From NCBI GenBank assembly GCA_030593145.1, contig JAUVHU010000018.1, positions 1 to 36,478 of the forward strand: DNA of 36,478 nt, read 5' to 3'. A program made the translations under genes and the position numbers. The notes under the pieces were generated by a model. That model saw nothing but the letters and a program-made list of their open reading frames with translations, was not told the origin of the DNA and made no database searches. Below are positions 8,238 through 15,679 of the stretch, in pieces (position 1 is the stretch's first letter; each line of letters opens with the position of its first letter). This stretch comes from Desulfobacteraceae bacterium (GTDB taxonomy: Bacteria > Desulfobacterota > Desulfobacteria > Desulfobacterales > ETH-SRB1).

Positions 8238-8324
8238 AATTACAAAGAGTTAAAAGTCTGGCAAAAGTCATACAAACTCTGTTTAAAAATATATAGCATA
8301 ACAGCAAAATTCCAAAAAAGCTAA
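8238..8324 (+). pseudogene. Remnant of a four-helix bundle (23S rRNA-intervening) protein
   Basis: The frame reads NYKELKVWQKSYKLCLKIYSI and ends TAKFQKS before a stop. This is the well-known N-terminus of four-helix bundle proteins (S23/IVP family, about 120 residues). Only the first helix is left; the rest of the helical bundle is absent. No start codon in the right place is seen, so I read it as a short decayed fragment. Confidence 0.55.
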
Positions 8325-8371
8325 AAATGATATTCACGGCTAAATCGGTATGGTTTGTGCAGAGATACTTA

Positions 8372-8432
8372 TTAATAAACTCGTAAAAAGTCCAACATAC
8401 CCTTTAACCGTCATTCCGGCAAAAGCCGGAAT
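8372..8432. repeat. Family-A end fragment and perfect hairpin
   Basis: TTAATAAACTCGTAAAAAGTCC at 8372-8393 matches the end of family-A repeats, and a perfect 8-pair hairpin ATTCCGGC-AAAA-GCCGGAAT follows at 8413-8432, a type of intergenic palindrome frequent in this group of bacteria. No T-run follows, so it is unlikely to be a terminator on the + strand. It lies 24 bases before the first cytochrome gene. Confidence 0.5.
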
Positions 8433-8455
8433 ATTGAAAATGGATTCTTTGTGAT

Positions 8456-9433
8456 ATGAAAAAAAATTCGATCAGACCTGCCTGGTTAAGCCAGATCGCA
8501 GTATGTATCACAAAACTCAACTTGGGTGTAGCAAGCATCCCCCGCCTCGCAAGCAAGAGCGTTGCGGGCAGGCTTTCAATTGTAATGATAACCATCGCAC
8601 TTGTGGTTGGTTTTTCTACGAAGGCAATAGCAGGACTCATGACAGAATGTTGTGTTGATTGCCACGTTGTTCATATATGGCAGGATCAAACAGAAAGAAA
8701 AAAAGCTTCGATCGAAGCTTATGTCAGCGCTATTAGAGGCGCAGAGAGAACTTACACTGATGACTCAGAAAAGCACTTAGGGAAGGCACTGCAAAAAGAA
8801 GCCTGTGAAGGGTGCCATTCAGATTCAAACAGCCATGCTTTTGCTAAGTCCGGGCTAAACGCGGTTCCAATTGTAAAAAATGCGGAAGAACCTGAAAACC
8901 CTTTGGCCGGCGGCAATTTTTACTACAATTCAGGTCAGTCGCACTTTAAGAAAGCAGGCGGCTCCTGCACCTCGTGTCACAGAGACGTCAGGCATCATGG
9001 CGCCGATCACGGATATCGTTTTCTCGGACCGGATATCAAAGGGATTGGAGATCCCCTGTATGAACATGGTGAGGGTCATAACATATACCAAAGCGGCAAT
9101 CAGTACTGTATTGCGTGTCACGCCGACTTTTGCGGTTCTGAAAATCAAAGATCCAGTATTGGATGGGTTCGCCATCCCACGAATACGCTACTTCCAATGA
9201 ATGGCGAATATGCAGGATATGAAGTTTACAGAAAAGATGTCCCTGTATCTTATCCTGATCCGAAAAAACCTGAAAGATCCACTGCCAGGGTCATGTGTAT
9301 GTCCTGTCACCGCCCTCACGGCACACCCCATCCCTATCTTCTCAGGTGGGACTATAGCAAGATAATCGCAAGTGGCGGCGACAACACCACTGGCTGCTTT
9401 GCATGCCATACAAAGAAGGATACAGATGTATAG
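8456..9433 (+). CDS. OmcS-like secreted hexahaem cytochrome c
   Basis: This 325-residue protein has six CXXCH haem sites at residues 66, 117, 171, 218, 281 and 314. Motif order (CVDCHVVH, CEGCH, CTSCH-RDVRHH, CIACH, CMSCHRPHG, CFACH) and the LAGGNFY and WVRHP segments match the OmcS type of extracellular electron-transfer cytochromes. The hydrophobic export segment is at about residues 40-59, cut near KAIA-G, behind an unusually long positively charged N-terminus that may come from repeat DNA; M44 is an alternative start but would leave no charged n-region. The His usually found as CHxDFH after haem 4 is Cys here (CHADFC). It would act in the periplasm or outside the cell. Confidence 0.8.
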   Translation: MKKNSIRPAWLSQIAVCITKLNLGVASIPRLASKSVAGRLSIVMITIALVVGFSTKAIAGLMTECCVDCHVVHIWQDQTERKKASIEAYVSAIRGAERTYTDDSEKHLGKALQKEACEGCHSDSNSHAFAKSGLNAVPIVKNAEEPENPLAGGNFYYNSGQSHFKKAGGSCTSCHRDVRHHGADHGYRFLGPDIKGIGDPLYEHGEGHNIYQSGNQYCIACHADFCGSENQRSSIGWVRHPTNTLLPMNGEYAGYEVYRKDVPVSYPDPKKPERSTARVMCMSCHRPHGTPHPYLLRWDYSKIIASGGDNTTGCFACHTKKDTDV

Positions 9434-9593
9434 GTAACAGTTCACGGTTCAAGATTTCTCATTGCTACACAGGAGCCTTGGAACGAGGAAAAAACATGGC
9501 TTCAAAATGCGCTTTTTCCTAACAGTTTTCAGCCTTTACCCTATCCACCTAAGTAGTTACAACCACTCGACCACTTAACGAGGTCTCAATATA

Positions 9594-10265
9594 ATGATCA
9601 ATGTTTTTGTTGTCTGCAATTGCCAAATCTTTTTAAAACTGTTAGGCCAACATCTCTCATCCTTTGATGACATCAACGTCATTGAAACGTTTTCCTGTAA
9701 CGAAATCGAACAAAGGAATCTCCTGAAAAGGACAGGCCCGGACTTACCCCGGAAACCGGATATAATCCTTTTTGCAAGCGGGACTCTGTATCCAAAACTC
9801 AAGAAGAAACTCCGGTGCATAAGAAAGTGTTTTCCAGACCCCACGATCATCTTTCTTTCTTTAGAGTCAGAACAGGAAAGCATGGAGTTTAATCTGATCA
9901 AATGGGGAGCCAGGGGATTTTTGAGTTCTACAGTACCCACAAAAATTCTGATTGATGCTATAAGAAGATGTTATGCGGGTGAGATATGGGCGAGCAGAAA
10001 GTTTACCAGCAGGATGATGAATGATCTGGAGGAAGAAAAACAGTTTGTCGGCACCCATATATCAAAGCAGGAAATACCGGGCCAATTGACCAGGCAGGAA
10101 ATCAAGGTAATCATGTTGATAGCTTCAGGTTTAAGCAATGCCGAAATTGGCAAAAAGCTGTTCATCAGTGAAAACACGGTAAAAACTCACATAAACAGGA
10201 TATTTAAGAAAATCAACGTAAAAAACCGCCTTCAGGCCGCCCTGTGGGCATCCAAACACCTCTAA
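9594..10265 (+). CDS. LuxR/NarL-type regulator with degenerate receiver domain
   Basis: This 223-residue protein has a NarL/FixJ layout: a receiver-like domain (residues 1-120) and a clear LuxR helix-turn-helix (residues 162-220; LTRQEIKVIMLIASGLSNAEIG then SENTVKTHINRIFKKI). The receiver lacks the usual phosphorylation residues: the N-terminal acidic pair is replaced (VFVVCNCQ), the acceptor Asp position reads PDIILFAS, and the conserved Lys is Ser (ARGFLSS). It therefore probably does not work through phosphate, as in CsgD/VpsT-type regulators; the WASR motif near residue 134 recalls the WxxR site of VpsT, but this is weak. It sits between two cytochrome genes and may control them (inferred). 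Confidence 0.78.
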   Translation: MINVFVVCNCQIFLKLLGQHLSSFDDINVIETFSCNEIEQRNLLKRTGPDLPRKPDIILFASGTLYPKLKKKLRCIRKCFPDPTIIFLSLESEQESMEFNLIKWGARGFLSSTVPTKILIDAIRRCYAGEIWASRKFTSRMMNDLEEEKQFVGTHISKQEIPGQLTRQEIKVIMLIASGLSNAEIGKKLFISENTVKTHINRIFKKINVKNRLQAALWASKHL

Positions 10266-10557
10266 AGGCAAGCTCTCAGCTTCCTGCTCTTCGACCTCCG
10301 CCTCTGTTTTTTCATTCAGCATTCGATGTTCATTCTAATCTTCTCACCCTCTAATTTTTTCACTTTCTAACCTTCTGACCTTCTGACCTCCGATCTCCGA
10401 CTTCTGACCTCTGATTTTTGCGCCCGGCTCTGCTATATAACTAAAGTATTATTTATTCAAAAAAATAGTACCTGAAATATACAACCCAAAATACATCATT
10501 GAGGTAATTGACTATCTGTTTGTATTAATGTAGTTTTTTACGAAACTTTTGAAAGAT
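10266..10557. other. Gene-free gap with pyrimidine-rich tract
   Basis: From 10270 to about 10425 the + strand is rich in repeated CTTCTGACCTC-like words with no open frame or stem that I can support. After that an AT-rich stretch runs to the family-A repeat. TTGACT at 10508 is present but no convincing -10 box follows, so I do not call a promoter for the second cytochrome. Confidence 0.4.
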
Positions 10558-10679
10558 GATGCTCTCGTAAAAAGTCGAAAAATCACTTTTTGCAAACCGT
10601 GTTAAGGGCATGATTAAACAGGTAATTGCTTTAACTTAACACTTAACACCTAATGAATTCCTTTTTTTACGAATTTATC
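10558..10679. repeat. Family-A MITE-like element
   Basis: The left end reads GATGCTCTCGTAAAAAGTCG and the right end AATTCCTTTTTTTACGAATTTATC, inverted to each other. The inside contains AACAGGTAATTGCTTTAAC and ACACTTAACACCTAATGAATTC, which recur in the copies at 11970-12112 and (opposite strand) 29124-29276. The right end runs up to 18 bases before the cytochrome start. Confidence 0.7.
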
Positions 10680-10697
10680 AAAATGAGATGGAATAAA

Positions 10698-11801
10698 ATG
10701 AAAAAAACAGTGATAAGTGTAGCTGTTGCTCTATCAGCCGCAGCCCTGATTGCTGTTTTTTACAGCCCGGCCATGGCAAAGGTGCAGGGGGTTTGCAGTA
10801 ACTGCCACACAATGCACGACTCGCAGGGCGGCACTGCTATGGCAAGCGGGGGACCTCATGCTACTCTTTTGATGAATAGCTGTGTAGGATGTCATTCCAG
10901 CAGCTTGTCAACCACGACTTATTCTCTGGACGGATGTACTGTTCCTGTTGTGTACAATACATCCGAGCCGATCTATGAAGACACCTTGGCTGGCGGCAAT
11001 TTCTACTGGGTTGCCGATAGCGGTGGCAATGAGGATGCCAAGGGGCATAATGTGCTTGGCATATCAGGCCAGGATGCAAATATTAGTGCTGATGAAGGAG
11101 CTCCTGGGAGAGATTCCGGCTGTAGTAATAGTTGCCACCGAACACTTGCTGAGGAACAAGATAAGATTTCTGATTTGGGTAGTGGTTGCCAGGGTTGCCA
11201 TCTTTATGTCAGGCACCATGCAGATGATTCTGATGTTGTTGTTGGCTTTACAGGAGGCTGGTACCGTTTTCTTTCAGGACATGATGGGAATGATTCTACT
11301 GACGTTGACGGTGTCATAGGTATCGAGGATGATAACTGGGAGGCAACAAAATCCAGCGCTGATCATAATGAGTATCTCGGCAATATTGATGGATATAACA
11401 ATTCAGGTTCAGGTTTAAATAAAAATAATACTACTACCGCATACTGCTGCGGTTGTCATGGTAATTTCCATATACAACAAGAGCCAGGTGCATGGATCAG
11501 GCATCCGTCGGATGCGGTGATACCAGCTACAGGCGAATATCAATATGCCTTTGGATCAGCAGGTGATGGAGCTGACGGCAGCTATGACCCGCTTGTGCCC
11601 GTTGCCAGGCCGAGCCTGACCACGGTAAGTAGTGAGGTTAACCTTGGCACAGATATGGTCATGTGTTTATCCTGCCACAGGCCGCATGGAAGCCCGTATG
11701 ACGATCTGTTGAGATGGGATTATGGCGGGATGATTGCAGGTGGCGGCGACAATGCCACAGGCTGCTTTGCCTGCCATACAACAAAAGATACAGGTGGATA
11801 G
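10698..11801 (+). CDS. OmcS-like secreted multihaem cytochrome c with 7 predicted haems
   Basis: This 367-residue protein has a standard signal peptide (MKKTVISVAVALSAAALIAV, cut after SPAMA, residue 27). Canonical CXXCH sites lie at residues 33, 62, 164, 250, 323 and 356, and CSNSCH at 142-147 is a CX3CH site, giving seven candidate haems. It shares with OmcS the first CSNCHTMH, the LAGGNFYW and GHN segments, the WIRHPSD segment and CLSCHRPHG near the end. I chose ATG 10698 rather than 10653: the 15 extra residues are translated repeat and 10698 gives an ordinary signal peptide. It is expected outside the inner membrane, in electron transfer between the cell and an outside partner (inferred). 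Confidence 0.82.
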   Translation: MKKTVISVAVALSAAALIAVFYSPAMAKVQGVCSNCHTMHDSQGGTAMASGGPHATLLMNSCVGCHSSSLSTTTYSLDGCTVPVVYNTSEPIYEDTLAGGNFYWVADSGGNEDAKGHNVLGISGQDANISADEGAPGRDSGCSNSCHRTLAEEQDKISDLGSGCQGCHLYVRHHADDSDVVVGFTGGWYRFLSGHDGNDSTDVDGVIGIEDDNWEATKSSADHNEYLGNIDGYNNSGSGLNKNNTTTAYCCGCHGNFHIQQEPGAWIRHPSDAVIPATGEYQYAFGSAGDGADGSYDPLVPVARPSLTTVSSEVNLGTDMVMCLSCHRPHGSPYDDLLRWDYGGMIAGGGDNATGCFACHTTKDTGG

Positions 11802-11893
11802 AACCAGTTCACGGTTTACGGTTGGCTGACTTCTGATATAGACCTTGGAAAGAATTAAACTGTCAAAATTTGTCAAAAATAGTTACAATTTTT

Positions 11894-11958
11894 GTAACTA
11901 TTCAGACACAGATTCACACAGATGAACGCAGATAGGTTTAAATACAAAGAAATCACAG
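11894..11958. repeat. Family-B left-half fragment
   Basis: GTAACTATTCAGACACAG and the following bases to 11958 match 1216-1280 with few differences. The right half of the element is missing; a family-A element begins 12 bases later. The gap 11802-12397 contains no gene I can support. Confidence 0.65.
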
Positions 11959-11969
11959 ATATTATTCTT

Positions 11970-12112
11970 GATGCATTCGTAAAAAGTCCAAAAATTACTA
12001 TTTGCGAAATGTATCAAATATTAGATACTAAGTGTTAACTACTTGATATTACAGTTAAACATTTTATCTTAACACCTAACACTTAATGAATTCGACTTTT
12101 TACGAATTCATC
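11970..12112. repeat. Family-A MITE-like element, best-preserved copy
   Basis: GATGCATTCGTAAAAAGTCC (left) and GACTTTTTACGAATTCATC (right) are nearly perfect terminal inverted repeats around about 100 bases. It lies upstream of the sigma-54 type promoter of the third cytochrome. Confidence 0.75.
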
Positions 12113-12163
12113 ATAGATTAACTGCCCGGGTAAACAGGCTGAAGGCTGAACCGTGAACCCTTT

Positions 12164-12178
12164 TGGCACATACTTTGC
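12164..12178 (+). promoter_or_regulatory. Sigma-54 promoter candidate
   Basis: TGGCAC-ATACT-TTGC matches the sigma-54 consensus (TGGCAC, five bases, TTGC) in every fixed position, with GG and GC 12 bases apart. Start of transcription would be near 12190, giving a leader of about 200 nt before the cytochrome gene at 12398. Such promoters need an enhancer-binding activator, none of which is encoded in this window. Confidence 0.6.
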
Positions 12179-12285
12179 GTACTATATCTGATAGAGAAAG
12201 GAGAAAGAGCTGGGTTTCAATGAAAAAAGTTGATTTAGAACTGAATAGATTAAGCTGAGTTGTCAAGAAAACTTTCTTAAACTAA

Positions 12286-12321
12286 CATTTTTTGCTTGAT
12301 TTATTCGAAACATTAGAATAA
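12286..12321. promoter_or_regulatory. Shared palindromic motif, copy 2
   Basis: TTTTTTGCTTGATTT then ATTCGAAACATTAGAAT (an imperfect palindrome around ACA) repeats the arrangement at 8034-8067. Here it would lie within the transcribed leader of the third cytochrome gene, about 80 bases before its start codon. Confidence 0.35.
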
Positions 12322-12397
12322 TATTATTTATAATAAAAATTAAAGAATGTTTTAAATGACCGTTTCTTTTTTAAGGTCTCAAGGGGAGGTGTGAGAA

Positions 12398-13453
12398 ATG
12401 AAGAAAAAAATATCAACTCTAACAATTATGATAGCGTGTATCGCAATGGTTGCTCTCTTTTGCGGACCGGCGATGGCATCGGTAAGCGGTCCCTGCGTGG
12501 ACTGTCACACCATGCACAACAGCCAGGGTGATGCTACTATGGTTACAGGCATAGCTGACGGAGATCCTGGTTACGGTTCGTTGACCCGCGGCACATGCGG
12601 GGGGTGCCATAGTGCAACAGATACTGATCCATTACAAGGAAGCTTCCCTCGTGTAAAGCTTGCCAGTGGTTCCAGCGACACCAACCAGCTTGCCGGTGGG
12701 TACTTTACCGCTATCAGCGGCGAAAGCGATGACCACGGCAACACCGAACACAGCATAGGCAGTATAGTAGAACCGGCAGGGTATGATACTGCTGGCTATG
12801 GAGGAGGAGGAGGAGATTGGTACAAAGAAGCCAACGGCTTGAAATGTGCGGGTAATAGCGGCTGTCACGGAAACGAGACTGACACGGACCCGGCAAAGGC
12901 GATTGCCGGCGGCCATCACGCAAATACCCTTAAAGGCGGCAACACTGGCTATCGTATGCTTCAAGTAGGTTCTGACGCAATCATTGGGACAGGAGCTTCC
13001 GATTATGAAAAGGCGTTGAATGCTACGGCAGACGGTTCCCTTGCGGCTTTTTCTGGAGAACGCAACTATTACAGCGCCACTGCTGATGCTACCGGCGGTT
13101 CTATCAGCAGGTTCTGCGGCAAGTGCCATGGAGATTTTCATGGCAATGAGGGTTCCAGTAATACCGGTGTATATGATAGCGCATGGGTAAGGCATCCATC
13201 GGATGAGACCATTCCTACTGACTGGTTAATTTCATCCCTTGCGAATTACAATGGGCTAGATTATAAATATAATCCGGTCGGCACAGTGGACGCTGTAGCG
13301 CCGGCTGATAACAACATGTATGCTACCTGTCTTTCCTGCCACCGAGCTCATGGTTCGGCGAATGCTGACATTCTTAGATTTGCTTACGCTGACCAGTGTG
13401 CCGACGGCACCTCTACTAACGGTTGCCTCGGATGTCACGATAGGCAACGCTAA
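12398..13453 (+). CDS. OmcS-like secreted hexahaem cytochrome c with a CX5CH site
   Basis: This 351-residue protein has a signal peptide ending GPAMA (residue 27) and canonical CXXCH motifs at residues 33 (CVDCHTMH), 67, 240 (CGKCHGDFH), 311 (CLSCHRAHG) and 343. The position of the third OmcS haem instead has CAGNSGCH at 150-157, a CX5CH spacing, followed by GGHH where the sister proteins have a CXXCH-xxxRHH. The LAGGYF, GYRML and WVRHPSDE segments match the other two cytochromes and OmcS. A good ribosome-binding site (GGAGG, 7 bases before ATG), a sigma-54 type promoter and a terminator after the gene suggest a strongly expressed single-gene unit. It probably acts outside the cell. Confidence 0.85.
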   Translation: MKKKISTLTIMIACIAMVALFCGPAMASVSGPCVDCHTMHNSQGDATMVTGIADGDPGYGSLTRGTCGGCHSATDTDPLQGSFPRVKLASGSSDTNQLAGGYFTAISGESDDHGNTEHSIGSIVEPAGYDTAGYGGGGGDWYKEANGLKCAGNSGCHGNETDTDPAKAIAGGHHANTLKGGNTGYRMLQVGSDAIIGTGASDYEKALNATADGSLAAFSGERNYYSATADATGGSISRFCGKCHGDFHGNEGSSNTGVYDSAWVRHPSDETIPTDWLISSLANYNGLDYKYNPVGTVDAVAPADNNMYATCLSCHRAHGSANADILRFAYADQCADGTSTNGCLGCHDRQR

Positions 13454-13514
13454 CTGATTGTCCATGATCATGATGCTCAAACGGTCTCTTGATCGCTTGA
13501 CAGAAAACTTGATA

Positions 13515-13550
13515 AAAGGCATTCTCCTCTTGGGGAGGATGCCTTTTTTT
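13515..13550 (+). terminator. Rho-independent terminator after the third cytochrome
   Basis: GGCATTCTCC pairs with GGAGGATGCC (one T-G pair) around a short loop, followed by seven T, about 65 bases after the cytochrome stop codon. A-rich bases before the stem make it workable in the opposite direction as well. Confidence 0.85.
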
Positions 13551-13570
13551 GTGCATGATCTGTCGCTTGT

Positions 13571-15679
13571 ATGAATAAGATATTACAAAAACTAATTTTT
13601 TTCTTTCTTTTTGCCGTGGTCGCCGCTTATTCGGCGCACGACATTTCAAACCTTGATGTCTGGTACCATTTAAGGTGCGGCCAGCTCATTCTTGAAGATT
13701 TCAAAATACCACAGACCAATACCTTTTCCTACATTGCCGCCGACCAGCCGAGTTTTGATCCCTACTGGCTATTTCAGACCCTCATCTATCTCATATCCCG
13801 GCTTTCCGGGATCAGCGGGCTTGTTGCGTTCAAAATGTTGGTCCTGATCGCCGCATTTTTCTTGTTGTTTAACGTGAGAAAAAAAGAGGACGGGTACATC
13901 CTGCCGGCGTTTTGTCTTGTTTTGGGCGCCATGGCGGCAAACGCACGGTTTATTGTCCGCCCGGAGCTTGCAAGCTACCTGTTTCTCTGTCTCTATTTTT
14001 TCATCCTTCACCAATACCACAACCGCAAGGGCAGGAGCAGGAACATTTATCTCCTGATCCCCCTTCAGATCCTCTGGGCAAATATGCACGGGTTCTGGGT
14101 GCTTGGTCTTTTCCTGGTATGGGCATTCCTTTTGGGTGAAGCAATCTTGTGGAAAACGCCCCTGCCGTTTGACTGGAGGGACGAGATCGCTGTGCAGGGG
14201 CGGAACTATACCCGACTGTTGCTCGTAGGACTCGTTTTGACTGCAACCACGCTAATCACACCATATCCTCATGAGATTCTGCGACTTCCATTTGAAATGT
14301 TCGCCGGATTAGAGGGCGCCACCGGCAGGGGCGGCCCTCTAATCGTAAACGAGCTGATATCACCATTTTCCGCGGATACGCTCTTTTCCTGGCAAGCAAT
14401 ATTTTATTATAAAGTATTGGTGGCGGTATCTGCCGCGTCTTTTTTATTAAACTTCAGGCGAATCAACATAATCCACCTTTTGATCTATGCCGGGTTCCTC
14501 TATATTTCTGTCCAGGCAAGACGAAATATATGCGCCTTTGCACTGATGGCCGCTCCGATCACGTTCCTGAATCTTGGCTCTTTCTACAAATTTTCCATTG
14601 AAGAATTCGTACAAACCAGAAAACTGCCGATGAATCGTGTGCGGGCCGTCTTGTCCGTGGGTCTGGGTCTGGTGATGATCCTTTTCATTTATGACGCGGC
14701 CTCTGACAGATATTATATCCGGGACAGAAGCAATACGAGATTCGGATTAGGGATTTCCAATATCTCTTATCCCAAAAAAGCGATTGATTTTATACAGGAA
14801 AACAACATCACGGGAAACATATTCAACAACCCGGCCATAGGCCATTATTTCACATGGCGTTGTTTCCCTGAGCGCATGGTCTTTTTAGACGGAAGATTCG
14901 ATTTGCCCGATCGATTCTTGTCTCATTATTATGTTCCTCAACTGTGGCCAAAAATTTCGGAAAAATATCAAATAAATTATCTATTGCTCGGCCATGGCAG
15001 GTCTCCAAATATTGCCCCTTTGACCAGAATGCTCTATTTCAACAAGGACTGGATTCTGATCTACTATGATGAAATGGCTGTTGTCTTTGTTAAAAATGCC
15101 GAGGAAAACCGGGAGATCATTGAAAAATTTCAGGTCAGGTTTGACGCGACACAAGACGAGGACACAGCAGGCATACCACGAAAGAACCTGTTTGGCGTAA
15201 CAGATCTTCCTGTGGCGCAATTTCAGTTGGCAAACCTGTACGCCACGCTTGGCTTAAACAAACGGGCAATCAAAAAGTACGAGGAATGCGCTGACATATT
15301 CCCGAGCTTCTGGGAGGCACAGAGCAACCTCGGAGATATGTATCGAAAGGACGGCAGAGTCAAAAATGCGTTAAGACAGTACAGGATGGCCGTTGAAACA
15401 AGGCCGAATTTTGTAGCAGGACATGTAAGGCTTGGGGACGCCTATGCTGCCATGGGAATGCTCCCACAGGCCGTCCAGGCATACAAGGAGGCGATCAAAA
15501 GAAAACCTGAGCTGATCGCAGCTCATAATGGGCTGGGTTTTGCCTGTATGCAGATGAAAAAATATAAAGAGGCGACACAGTGCTTTGAGGCCGTGTTGAG
15601 ATTAGATCACGATAATTCGATGGCCGGCCGGATGCTTGCTTACTGCCGCCGCATGATCTCCCAGGACAAATCACACTGA
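13571..15679 (+). CDS. Polytopic membrane protein with C-terminal TPRs (GT-C-like)
   Basis: This 702-residue protein has a membrane-embedded N-terminal half (about ten hydrophobic segments, residues 5-380) with the D-W-H signature NLDVWYHLRCGQLIL and TNTFSY seen in GT-C-like transferases. A soluble region follows (about 385-540, including NPAIGHYFTWR and VFLDGRFDLP), then four to five TPR units (about 545-695). Such proteins are thought to build or attach glycans outside the inner membrane, with TPRs for partner binding. It starts 21 bases after the terminator. Its stop overlaps the start of the next TPR gene by one base (TGATG), implying coupled translation. Confidence 0.68.
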   Translation: MNKILQKLIFFFLFAVVAAYSAHDISNLDVWYHLRCGQLILEDFKIPQTNTFSYIAADQPSFDPYWLFQTLIYLISRLSGISGLVAFKMLVLIAAFFLLFNVRKKEDGYILPAFCLVLGAMAANARFIVRPELASYLFLCLYFFILHQYHNRKGRSRNIYLLIPLQILWANMHGFWVLGLFLVWAFLLGEAILWKTPLPFDWRDEIAVQGRNYTRLLLVGLVLTATTLITPYPHEILRLPFEMFAGLEGATGRGGPLIVNELISPFSADTLFSWQAIFYYKVLVAVSAASFLLNFRRINIIHLLIYAGFLYISVQARRNICAFALMAAPITFLNLGSFYKFSIEEFVQTRKLPMNRVRAVLSVGLGLVMILFIYDAASDRYYIRDRSNTRFGLGISNISYPKKAIDFIQENNITGNIFNNPAIGHYFTWRCFPERMVFLDGRFDLPDRFLSHYYVPQLWPKISEKYQINYLLLGHGRSPNIAPLTRMLYFNKDWILIYYDEMAVVFVKNAEENREIIEKFQVRFDATQDEDTAGIPRKNLFGVTDLPVAQFQLANLYATLGLNKRAIKKYEECADIFPSFWEAQSNLGDMYRKDGRVKNALRQYRMAVETRPNFVAGHVRLGDAYAAMGMLPQAVQAYKEAIKRKPELIAAHNGLGFACMQMKKYKEATQCFEAVLRLDHDNSMAGRMLAYCRRMISQDKSH

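Noticed and set aside
10653-10697. Upstream ATG of the second cytochrome as true start
   Set aside because: The added residues derive from the family-A repeat, and the signal peptide begins properly at 10698.
12220-12258. 12-codon leader peptide frame before the third cytochrome
   Set aside because: It has an ATG and lies within the predicted leader, but the AAAGGAG is 16 bases away and the peptide has no notable composition, so evidence is too thin.
12632-13195. 187-codon minus-strand frame
   Set aside because: It is antisense to the cytochrome gene, whose haem motifs and signal peptide are certain; the frame shows no family features.
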